A DNA stretch of 8,674 bases from Candidatus Nanohalarchaeota archaeon (GTDB taxonomy: Archaea > EX4484-52 > B79-G9), in the NCBI GenBank assembly GCA_030635525.1, contig DAOVYR010000037.1:1-8674 (forward strand). Reading direction: 5' to 3'. A program made the position numbers and the translations under genes. This document shows positions 1 through 5,377 of the stretch, one piece after another (positions within the stretch are counted from its first letter, which is position 1; every line of letters starts with the position of its first letter). The notes under the pieces are model-generated. The model saw only the letters and a program-made list of their open reading frames with translations, was not told where the DNA came from and did not search any database.

Positions 1-189
1 GCATCACTTGAGCGCTGGATGAAATGCGGCTTCGGAATTTGCGGCGGCTGCGCCCTCGACCCATCAGGCCTGCGCGTCTGTAAAGACGGTCCCGTATTCA
101 GTACAGACATCCTGAAAGACATAGAAGGCTTCGGCGCAACAACAAGAGACAAGAGCGGCGCAAAAGTCCCTTGGAAAGACATGTGCTAA
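1..189 (+). CDS. pyrK: Dihydroorotate dehydrogenase electron-transfer subunit PyrK, C-terminal end (partial)
   Basis: The reading frame is open from the window edge and stops with TAA at 187-189, giving the last 62 residues. The visible part is the [2Fe-2S] cluster domain of PyrK. Four cysteines (fragment residues 9, 14, 17 and 27) are spaced C-x4-C-x2-C-x9-C, with the family signatures CGFGICGGC and VCKDGPVF. In the family, PyrK carries FAD and the iron-sulfur cluster and passes electrons from the PyrD catalytic subunit to NAD+. The NAD/FAD-binding part must lie upstream of the window, probably with pyrD nearby. The link to pyrE and pyrF downstream fits a pyrimidine operon. The assignment is firm; only the upstream extent is unknown. 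Confidence 0.9.
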   Translation, partial: ASLERWMKCGFGICGGCALDPSGLRVCKDGPVFSTDILKDIEGFGATTRDKSGAKVPWKDMC

Positions 190-209
190 TCATCCGGGAC
201 ACATAATCC

Positions 210-217
210 AATATAAT
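210..217 (+). promoter_or_regulatory. Possible TATA box ahead of pyrE
   Basis: AATATAAT lies in the 107-base gap between pyrK and pyrE. A start site about 25 bases downstream would fall near 235-240, just ahead of the mini-ORF at 249. This would give pyrE its own promoter in addition to read-through from pyrK. The box is only a moderate match in AT-rich DNA, so the call is weak. Confidence 0.25.
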
Positions 218-221
218 CTAC

Positions 222-234
222 AGATAAAATATCT
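222..234. repeat. Short perfect palindrome AGATA-AAA-TATCT
   Basis: Two 5-base arms (222-226 and 230-234) flank an AAA spacer, between the possible TATA box and the strong SD at 235-242. It could be a small operator or the foot of a weak hairpin ahead of the mini-ORF. Arms this short arise by chance in AT-rich DNA. Confidence 0.2.
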
Positions 235-248
235 AAAGGAGAACAAAA

Positions 249-296
249 ATGTCTAAACCAAATTTCAGGTACACAAAAACAAAGAGGTGCATATAA
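249..296 (+). CDS. 15-codon mini-ORF abutting pyrE (possible leader peptide)
   Basis: ATG at 249 opens a frame encoding MSKPNFRYTKTKRCI and ends with TAA at 294-296, immediately before the pyrE ATG at 297. It has one of the best SD sequences in the window, AAAGGAGA at 235-242, seven bases from its ATG. The peptide is basic (three Lys and two Arg in 15) and resembles nothing I recognise. The layout suits translational coupling or a regulatory leader peptide for pyrE, although pyrE also has its own GAGGTG SD (284-289) inside this ORF. It is too short to prove coding from one sequence. Confidence 0.35.
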   Translation: MSKPNFRYTKTKRCI

Positions 297-941
297 ATGA
301 CAACATCACAAGACGTAGCAAAAATTCTTCTGGAAATAAAAGCAGTAACCTTGAGCCCCGAAAAACCATACCGTTACGCATCAGGTATCCTGAGCCCCAT
401 ATACTGCGACAACCGCCTCCTGATGTCATACGTTGACAAAAGAGAGCAGATAATAAACCATTTCATACAAACAATAAAACAAAACAGCCTCCAATTCGAC
501 ATCATCGCAGGCACAGCAACAGCAGGCATCCCTCACGCAGCATGGCTTGCAGAAAAGCTGAAAAAACCCATGATATACATAAGAGCAGGCGCAAAAGAAC
601 ACGGAAAAACCAACCAGATAGAAGGGAAACTCGAAAAAGGGCAGAAAGTTCTCGTAATCGAAGATCTAATCTCAACAGGCGGAAGCTCAGTTGCCGCAGT
701 AGAAGCAGTACGGAATGCAGGCGGCATTGTAACAGACTGCCTGGCAATCTTCACATACGAGATGCAAAAAGCAAAAGACAAATTCAAAGAATCCAACTGC
801 AACATAATAACACTAAGCAACTTCACAACATTGATACGCATCGCAGGCGACAATAGCTACATCAGCGCAGATTCAGTAAAAAAAGCACTGGAATGGAACA
901 AAGACCCACAGGGTTGGGGCAAAAAAATAGGCTTGGAATAA
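297..941 (+). CDS. pyrE: Orotate phosphoribosyltransferase PyrE
   Basis: PyrE joins orotate to PRPP to make orotidine 5'-monophosphate in cytoplasmic de novo pyrimidine synthesis. The 214-residue protein has the usual single-domain length. The type I PRTase PRPP-binding motif VLVIEDLISTGGSS lies at residues 118-131, with the acidic pair E122-D123. The flexible catalytic loop is KEHGKTNQIEG at about 100-110. The N-terminal hood segment YRYASGILSPIYCDNR (25-40) is typical of the family. The ATG at 297 is chosen because GAGGTG at 284-289 sits seven bases upstream and the frame begins at the family's normal N-terminus. The next gene starts two bases after the stop, so the two are co-transcribed. 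Confidence 0.95.
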   Translation: MTTSQDVAKILLEIKAVTLSPEKPYRYASGILSPIYCDNRLLMSYVDKREQIINHFIQTIKQNSLQFDIIAGTATAGIPHAAWLAEKLKKPMIYIRAGAKEHGKTNQIEGKLEKGQKVLVIEDLISTGGSSVAAVEAVRNAGGIVTDCLAIFTYEMQKAKDKFKESNCNIITLSNFTTLIRIAGDNSYISADSVKKALEWNKDPQGWGKKIGLE

Positions 942-942
942 C

Positions 943-1500
943 ATGGCATACAAAATAGGCATATTCGGATCAGCCCTCGGACAATTAGACCCCGAAACAC
1001 TAAAAAAATCCAAAAAAATCGGCGCACTCATAGCAAAAAACAACCACGACCTCATAACCGGCGGATGCCCGGGCATCCCTCACGAAGCAGCAAAAGCCGC
1101 ATACCAAGAAGGCGGAAAGACAATCGCATACTCCCCGGCAACAGACTTAGAGCAACACAAAAAATACAACTACCCAACAGACAGCACCAAAGAATTCGTC
1201 TTCATCCCAAAAGACTACAAACACGCCAAAAACATAGAAATATGCAAAAAATACCGAAACGTATCATCAGTAAGTGCATGTAACGCCGCAATAATAATAT
1301 CGGGACGTATCGGCACACTAAACGAATTCACAATAGCATACGACCTTGGAAAGACAATAGGAATACTAAAAAACACAGGCGGAATCACAAACCACATACA
1401 AAAACTCATAAAAGACCTGAATAAAAAGACAGATGCAAAAATTATATACTCAAAAGAACCAAAAGATTTAGTGGCCAAAATACAGGAGGCATTATCATGA
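943..1500 (+). CDS. LOG/SLOG-family Rossmann nucleotide-binding protein in the pyr operon
   Basis: The 185-residue protein opens with a Rossmann strand (KIGIFGSALG, residues 4-13). It carries GGCPGIP at 40-46 and SGRIGTLNE at 120-128, matching the GG-x-PG and PGGxGTxxE positions of the LOG ('lysine decarboxylase-like') superfamily. The second motif is altered: SGR replaces the usual PGG, while GT and the catalytic-type Glu128 remain. Known LOG enzymes cleave nucleoside monophosphates to base plus ribose 5-phosphate, and relatives bind nucleotides without that activity. It lies between pyrE and pyrF, with one base (942) between it and pyrE and a four-base ATGA overlap with pyrF. This suggests a nucleotide-related job, but substrate and activity are inference. 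No gene symbol is justified. Confidence 0.75.
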   Translation: MAYKIGIFGSALGQLDPETLKKSKKIGALIAKNNHDLITGGCPGIPHEAAKAAYQEGGKTIAYSPATDLEQHKKYNYPTDSTKEFVFIPKDYKHAKNIEICKKYRNVSSVSACNAAIIISGRIGTLNEFTIAYDLGKTIGILKNTGGITNHIQKLIKDLNKKTDAKIIYSKEPKDLVAKIQEALS

Positions 1501-2351
1501 CATTCACAGACCATCTAATAAAAAAATCAAAAGAAACAAATTCCATAGTCTGCATGGGACTTGATCCTGTACTCGAAAAAATACCACTCAAAGGAACAAC
1601 AGAACAGGTACTCGTAAAATTCTTTCAGGACATCTTAGATGCAGCAACATCAGAAAACACACTACCCTCGATAGTCAAGCCAAACATAGCATTCTACGAG
1701 CAATACGGCTTCGAAGGCCTAAGAGCCCTAAAAAAAATCATCACAGCATACCAAAAACAAGACATCCCTGTACTCCTGGACGCAAAGCGCGCAGACATAG
1801 GAAAGACATCCGCAGCATACGCAAAAAACCTCTTTGACTTCTGGGGCGCAGATGCAATCACAGTAGCCCCCTACATGGGCACTGACTCAGTATCTCCCTT
1901 CATAGAATACTGCAAAAAAGACAAGGGAGTCTACATCCTGGCAAGAACCTCTAACAAGGGCGCAGTCGACCTCCAGAACCTATTGGTCAACAAAACCCCC
2001 ATCTACATGAAAACCGCCCAAAAAATAACAGAATGGTCAAAAGATTCAGGCGTAGGCGCAGTAGTAGGCGCAACATATCCAAAAGAACTGGAAGCCATCT
2101 CAAAACTCTTTGTGCAGTCAAAGAAACAAATCCCTTTACTCATCCCGGGCGTAGGCGCCCAGGGCGGCAGCGCAAAAGAAGTAGTACAGGCCCTGAAAAA
2201 CACAAAAAACAACCTCTCGATACATAGGATCAACTCATCATCAGCCATATTATACGCATACCAAAAAAAAGACACCACCGACTACGCAGGCGCCGCAGTA
2301 AAAGCAATAAAACAGCTGAACAAAGAAATAGATTTCAGGTGCGAGCCTTAA
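1497..2351 (+). CDS. pyrF: Orotidine 5'-phosphate decarboxylase, PyrF subfamily 2
   Basis: PyrF decarboxylates OMP to UMP, the last step of de novo UMP synthesis. The 284 residues fit the longer subfamily 2. Visible motifs are GLDP (21-24), the KPN strand with K61, the catalytic DAKRADIG (95-102; D95, K97, D100), APYMGTDS (124-131), and the late loop IPGVGAQGG (216-224). One oddity is INSSSAILYA at 245-254: my recollection is that this subfamily usually has SSR here, the Arg contacting the OMP phosphate, and this protein shows Ser249. The ATG at 1497 overlaps the LOG-like gene by four bases and has AGGAGG at 1484-1489, so translation is likely coupled. The stop lies four bases from the convergent UPF0210 stop. 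Confidence 0.93.
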   Translation: MTFTDHLIKKSKETNSIVCMGLDPVLEKIPLKGTTEQVLVKFFQDILDAATSENTLPSIVKPNIAFYEQYGFEGLRALKKIITAYQKQDIPVLLDAKRADIGKTSAAYAKNLFDFWGADAITVAPYMGTDSVSPFIEYCKKDKGVYILARTSNKGAVDLQNLLVNKTPIYMKTAQKITEWSKDSGVGAVVGATYPKELEAISKLFVQSKKQIPLLIPGVGAQGGSAKEVVQALKNTKNNLSIHRINSSSAILYAYQKKDTTDYAGAAVKAIKQLNKEIDFRCEP

Positions 2352-2355
2352 ACAT

Positions 2356-3714
2356 TCAATTCCTCAAACTGGTAACCGGCGCAGGCAGTCTACCGCCCCT
2401 TTTCATAAAGTCTTTCGAAGAATACTTATTCACCTTCATCACAGGAACCACTCCAAGCAAGCCGCCATACTCAATAGACTCATTCTCTTTTTTACCGGGC
2501 GCAGGAATCACCCGCACAGCAGTTGTCTTATTATTGATAATGCCTATTGCCAACTCATCTGCAATGATTGCGTTTATAGTCTCAGATGGCGTATCACCGG
2601 GCACTGCAAACATATCAAGCCCCACAGAACACACAGCAGTAAGAGATTCAAGCTTATCAAGACCCAATGCACCCTTTCTCACAGCTTCAATCATGCCGGC
2701 ATCTTCACTCACAGGTATAAATGTCCCGCTTAAGCCCCCTACATTAGCGCTCGCCATAGCCCCGCCCTTTTTGACAGCATCCATGAGCAATGCTATCGCC
2801 AGAGTCGAGCCATGTGTACCGATATGCTCAATCCCAAATGCTTCAATCACATTCGCTACAGAATCCCCTTTCGCTGTCGTTGATGCAAGAGAGATGTCCA
2901 CGATACCAAAAGGAATACCCATATTCTTTGCAAGTTCCCGACCGATCAGCTCTCCGGATCGCGTTATTTTAAACACCGTCCTTTTTATGACCTCAGACAG
3001 TTGCGACAGATCGCAGTCCTTATTTTTTTCAACAACACTCCTGACCACACCAGGCCCGCTAATACCTACATTTAATGTCAGGTCAGGCTCTCCCGCACCA
3101 TGATAAGCACCTGCCATGAATGGATTATCCTCCGGCGCATTTACAAACACCACGAACTTTGCGCATCCTACAGCATTCTTACTCATTTCGGCAGTCTGTT
3201 TCAGCATATTCCCAATCAGATTAACAGCATCCAGATTCATACCTGCAACAGTAGTCCCCACATTTAAGAATGAACACACCCTGTCAGTTTTAGACAAAAC
3301 TTCCGGAAGCGACTCAATCAGTACCTTATCAGATTTAGTAAATCCCTTCTGAACCAGCGCACCAAAACCGCCAATAAAATCTGTTCCTGCATCCTTTGCT
3401 GCCTTGTCAAGAGTACGCGCCATTTCCAGGTACTTCTCTTTTGTGCAGTGCGTCTCCATTATGAGACTGACAGGTGTAACAGAGATTCTTTTATTGACTA
3501 TAGGAACACCATACTTCAACTCCAGTTTTTTTGCTTCTTCAATCAGCTTTGCAGCATTAGAGTATACTTTGTCATACACTTTTTCTTTGAACTTTGCAAA
3601 GTCAGAATCAATACAATCTTTGAGATTTATCCCTATTGTAGTGGTTCTTATATCCAGGTTCTGGTTTAGTATCATGTTTGTTGTCTCAAATATCTCATCA
3701 ATAGTAATAGCCAT
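2356..3714 (-). CDS. UPF0210 (DUF711, PFL-family) protein
   Basis: This 452-residue protein matches UPF0210/DUF711 in length and motifs. The N-terminus has LDIRTTTIGINLKDC (20-34) and the middle has NAPEDNPFMAGAYHG (192-206). A glycine-rich block ASANVGGLSGTFIPVSEDAG lies at 321-340, and the C-terminal GGRLPAP (440-446) is a family hallmark. The fold is distantly related to glycyl-radical (pyruvate formate-lyase-like) barrels, but I see no glycyl-radical signature and the biochemical role is unestablished. It is the second gene after the ACT-domain gene, three bases from that stop, with AGGGTG at about 3722-3727 as SD. Its codons favour T and G in third position, the mirror of the pyr genes. 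Confidence 0.9.
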   Translation of the reverse strand: MAITIDEIFETTNMILNQNLDIRTTTIGINLKDCIDSDFAKFKEKVYDKVYSNAAKLIEEAKKLELKYGVPIVNKRISVTPVSLIMETHCTKEKYLEMARTLDKAAKDAGTDFIGGFGALVQKGFTKSDKVLIESLPEVLSKTDRVCSFLNVGTTVAGMNLDAVNLIGNMLKQTAEMSKNAVGCAKFVVFVNAPEDNPFMAGAYHGAGEPDLTLNVGISGPGVVRSVVEKNKDCDLSQLSEVIKRTVFKITRSGELIGRELAKNMGIPFGIVDISLASTTAKGDSVANVIEAFGIEHIGTHGSTLAIALLMDAVKKGGAMASANVGGLSGTFIPVSEDAGMIEAVRKGALGLDKLESLTAVCSVGLDMFAVPGDTPSETINAIIADELAIGIINNKTTAVRVIPAPGKKENESIEYGGLLGVVPVMKVNKYSSKDFMKRGGRLPAPVTSLRN

Positions 3715-3717
3715 AAT

Positions 3718-3996
3718 CTACACCCTATGCATCATCTTAAAGATATTCTCATGCTGGAACTGTATCTTCATGTTCATCTCTTTTCCAATCTTTTCCAGTC
3801 CGCATCTCAACTCTGCAAGAGCGCATTTCGAATCATTTATATCTACAAGCATCGTCATAACAAAATACGGTCCCATTATCCTCTGGTTTATATCCTCGAT
3901 ATTGATATTGCACTTATACAAGAAACCAGATACATTTGCAACAATTCCTTTCTTATCTTCACCGATGACTGTGATAAATAACCGCTCTTTTTTCAT
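3718..3996 (-). CDS. UPF0237 ACT-domain protein
   Basis: The 92-residue protein is a single ACT domain. It starts LFITVIGEDKKGIVANVSGFLYKCNINIEDINQRIMGPYFVMTM in outline, with the GxDxxGIVA ligand-loop pattern at about 12-20, followed by the usual second strand-helix half. ACT domains bind small ligands, often amino acids, and regulate partner proteins. The family neighbour is UPF0210, found here three bases downstream, so this is probably a sensor or regulatory partner of it. The start at 3996 is supported by GAGGTG at 4003-4008, seven bases upstream on the minus strand. The gene is divergent from the MNT gene, with about 105 bases between their starts. The ligand cannot be named from the sequence. 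Confidence 0.9.
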   Translation of the reverse strand: MKKERLFITVIGEDKKGIVANVSGFLYKCNINIEDINQRIMGPYFVMTMLVDINDSKCALAELRCGLEKIGKEMNMKIQFQHENIFKMMHRV

Positions 3997-4066
3997 GATA
4001 GCACCTCATGTCTTCTTCGTGTTTATGTTCTTTTATTGTTATTGTTGGTGTCTTTCCAAATCGAAA

Positions 4067-4075
4067 AATATATAA
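4067..4075 (+). promoter_or_regulatory. TATA box of the MNT-HEPN cassette
   Basis: AATATATAA, within an A-rich context starting at 4064, lies about 30 bases before the ATG at 4101. Transcription would begin near 4095-4100, so the message is leaderless or nearly so, which agrees with the absence of an SD before that ATG. The box is close to symmetric and could also help drive the divergent UPF0237 gene. Confidence 0.6.
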
Positions 4076-4079
4076 GCAC

Positions 4080-4102
4080 ATAAGTACTTATATTAGTAAT
4101 AT
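4080..4102. promoter_or_regulatory. Two abutting palindromes at the start site: likely operator
   Basis: ATAAGTACTTAT (4080-4091) is a perfect 12-base palindrome. ATATTA-G-TAATAT (4090-4102) is a second perfect one with a single central base. The upstream ATAAGCAC (4073-4080) and ATAAGTAC (4080-4087) also form a near direct repeat. They occupy the region between TATA box and start codon, where a bound protein would block transcription initiation. The adjacent gene encodes a winged-helix protein, making autorepression the simplest reading. Chance palindromes are possible in AT-rich DNA, but two in this position are notable. Confidence 0.5.
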
Positions 4103-4700
4103 GTTACTCAATGATACACGTGTGAATATATTTGAGGATTTTGTGCGCGATTATAGTGTGCAACTTACAGGCAGTTATATTGCACGCAAAAAGAAACTAA
4201 ATCAGAAGTCTGTAGCAAATGTATTAAATGAATTTGAGCGGGATGGTTTTTTAAAAAGTACAATTGAAGGGAAGAATAAGCTATACTCCCTAAATCTTGA
4301 TGATACGCAAATGGCAGTTCATTTTATCTGTGTTTTGGAGCAGATGAGAACAGTGAATTTTTATAAGAAAAATGTTTTTATAAAGGAGATTGTCTCAAAA
4401 ATATTACCGTATTTCAAAGGCATTGTCATAATATTCGGAAGCTATGCAAAAGGAATAGCTAAAAAGGACTCTGATTTAGATGTATTTGTTGCAGGCAAGT
4501 ATGATGGGGACAGTATAGAAAAAGTTTCAAAGATATATAAACTAGATATCAATGTAAAGAATTATCCGGAAGCGCTTTTTAGAAAAGCACTTTCCAGAAG
4601 AGACCCCTTTATAGAAGAAATTATGAGCGGGCACATCATTGTTAAAAATACTCAGGACTTTGTATTGTCTGCGAGGCGGTTCAGATATGGAAATGATTAA
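4101..4700 (+). CDS. Winged-helix plus minimal nucleotidyltransferase (MNT) protein, antitoxin-like
   Basis: The start is set at 4101, after the TATA box and palindromes; the 31 extra in-frame codons from 4008 cover the promoter and do not look like protein. The 199-residue product has an N-terminal winged helix (about 8-64, with LNQKSVANVLNEFERDGFL as recognition and wing-entry segment). A minimal nucleotidyltransferase domain (about 92-160) follows, with GSYAKG at 113-118 and the paired acids in SDLDVFV (D125, D127); D149 may be the third acid. In MNT-HEPN systems the MNT protein counters the HEPN RNase, in studied cases by AMPylation. It overlaps the HEPN gene by 14 bases. Codons end mainly in T/A (GAT, TTT), unlike the other plus-strand genes. 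Function is inferred from family and context. Confidence 0.8.
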   Translation: MLLNDTRVNIFEDFVRDYSVQLTGSYIARKKKLNQKSVANVLNEFERDGFLKSTIEGKNKLYSLNLDDTQMAVHFICVLEQMRTVNFYKKNVFIKEIVSKILPYFKGIVIIFGSYAKGIAKKDSDLDVFVAGKYDGDSIEKVSKIYKLDINVKNYPEALFRKALSRRDPFIEEIMSGHIIVKNTQDFVLSARRFRYGND

Positions 4701-4850
4701 ATGGTGCATGGGACTGAAAAAAGGATTAGAAATAGTTGAACCAAACAAGAATCTAAGCAAAGTTTATATTGAGAAATCAGAGAAAGCATTAGATGCTGCT
4801 GCTTCCCTAAAAAATAATAAGGATTGGGAGATATCTTCCAGTTATTATGC

Positions 4851-4876
4851 TATAGTGAAGGCATAATAAATGAGCA
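4851..4876 (+). repeat. Left terminal inverted repeat of the MITE-like element
   Basis: Including the TA, it begins TATAGTGAAGGCA and continues TAATAAA-TGAGCA. It matches the reverse complement of 4924-4951 with 11 of 13 identities over the outermost 13 bases; the rest aligns after two one-base gaps. Confidence 0.65.
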
Positions 4877-4949
4877 AACCTCACCAAAATCCAAATTGCC
4901 TTCATCTATATGGCAAGGCACTGTACTCAATTTATTAGTGCCTTGACCA
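4853..4949. mobile_element. 97-bp MITE-like element flanked by TA dinucleotides
   Basis: The insert lies between TA at 4851-4852 and TA at 4950-4951, consistent with TA target duplication, because the rebuilt HEPN sequence needs only one TA. The ends are imperfect inverted repeats of about 26 bases. It is also built of two hairpins: ATAGTGAAGGCA (4852-4863) pairs with 4897-4909 with one bulged base, and ATATGGCAAGGCACT (4908-4922) pairs with 4937-4952 with one bulged base. There is no room for a transposase, so it would be moved in trans. TA targeting with inverted ends is typical of the IS630/Tc1/mariner group; the parent element is not in this window. Confidence 0.7.
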
Positions 4950-4951
4950 TA
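4924..4951 (-). repeat. Right terminal inverted repeat of the MITE-like element
   Basis: Read on the minus strand it begins TATGGTCAAGGCA and continues CTAATAAATTGAGTA. The AAGGCA core shared by both ends also occurs twice inside the element (minus strand at 4897-4902, plus strand at 4915-4920), giving four copies in about 100 bases. Confidence 0.65.
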
Positions 4952-5338
4952 TGTATTTTGCCTTGTATGCGATTTTGATGAAGATCGGCATAAAGTGTGA
5001 AAACCATACCTGTACAATCGAATTCATGAACATATTTCTTTTGGATAACTTTGACGCGAAAGATGTGAAACAGATTAAAACTTCTATGATCTTACGAGTG
5101 GATGCACAATATTATGCAGATAGGCATATCCCTGAGGAAAAATATCGAAAAATCGTAGATGGTGCTCCGCGTTTTCTGGTTAAGTGCAAAGAAGTACTAT
5201 TTAAGATGAAAGAAGAAGAGATAAACAACATCCGCGAAAAGATAAAGAGAATGCAAAGAGCATAGGTCAATATTTGTGAGTTTGCGCAAAAAGATGCGGA
5301 TAATTCAGTATTTCACTAAGTTCTATCGGCAACACACA

Positions 5339-5346
5339 TATAAAAT
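5339..5346 (+). promoter_or_regulatory. TATA box of the hef-acylphosphatase unit
   Basis: TATAAAAT, in an extended A/T stretch to 5355, lies about 35 bases before the ATG at 5378. A start about 25-30 bases downstream leaves a leader of roughly ten bases, and no SD is seen before that ATG. The position argues against the longer GTG-initiated reading from 5276, which would place the promoter inside the gene. Confidence 0.55.
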
Positions 5347-5377
5347 ATATTTAAAAGAAATCAGCAAAAGTAAACTC

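Larger units (their letters stand above)
4687..5265 (+). pseudogene. HEPN-domain toxin-like gene, split by a small insertion
   Basis: The frame starts at ATG 4687, with GAGGCGG at 4673-4679 upstream, and runs 55 codons to Ala (4849-4851) in WEISSSYYA. It is interrupted and resumes exactly at ATG 4951 with MYFALYAILMKIGIKCENH, ending at 5265. Removing 99 bases rebuilds a continuous 159-residue protein resembling UPF0332-type HEPN proteins, partners of MNT proteins and usually RNases. In the inserted stretch the frame is kept (99 is 33 codons) but meets TAA at 4864, TAA at 4867 and TAG at 4936, so only a truncated product is expected. I do not see a clear R-x4-6-H motif; R and H in ILRVDAQYYADRH are nine residues apart, so RNase activity of the intact ancestor is unproven. 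The 3' part shows no further stops, suggesting a recent insertion. Confidence 0.8.

Noticed and set aside
2339..3103. Long plus-strand open frame (254 codons) opposite UPF0210
   Set aside because: It is antisense to a well-recognised family protein, overlaps the end of pyrF, is rich in Ser, Pro and Thr as antisense frames are, and has no credible SD or TATA box.
3404..4075. Plus-strand open frame (223 codons) running opposite UPF0210 and UPF0237 into the MNT promoter
   Set aside because: It spans two recognised genes on the other strand and the promoter region; its Phe/Ile/Ser richness reflects the complement of Lys/Asn/Glu codons, not a real membrane protein.
4008..4100. Longer N-terminus for the MNT protein starting at 4008
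   Set aside because: The 31 extra codons cover the TATA box and the palindromes and also the SD of the divergent UPF0237 gene; the winged helix begins just after the ATG at 4101.
4852..4950. Archaeal bulge-helix-bulge intron as explanation of the HEPN break
   Set aside because: No convincing bulge-helix-bulge at the junctions; terminal inverted repeats and flanking TA dinucleotides fit a transposable element better. RNA removal is kept only as a test in the findings.
5281..5290. Perfect palindrome TTTGCGCAAA upstream of the hef promoter
   Set aside because: It stands about 50 bases ahead of the TATA box with no partner copy seen; a single 10-base palindrome is not enough for an operator call.
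5276..5377. GTG-initiated extension of Hef by 34 residues
   Set aside because: The TATA box at 5339 lies inside it, no SD precedes the GTG, and Hef proteins normally begin close to the segment starting at 5378.
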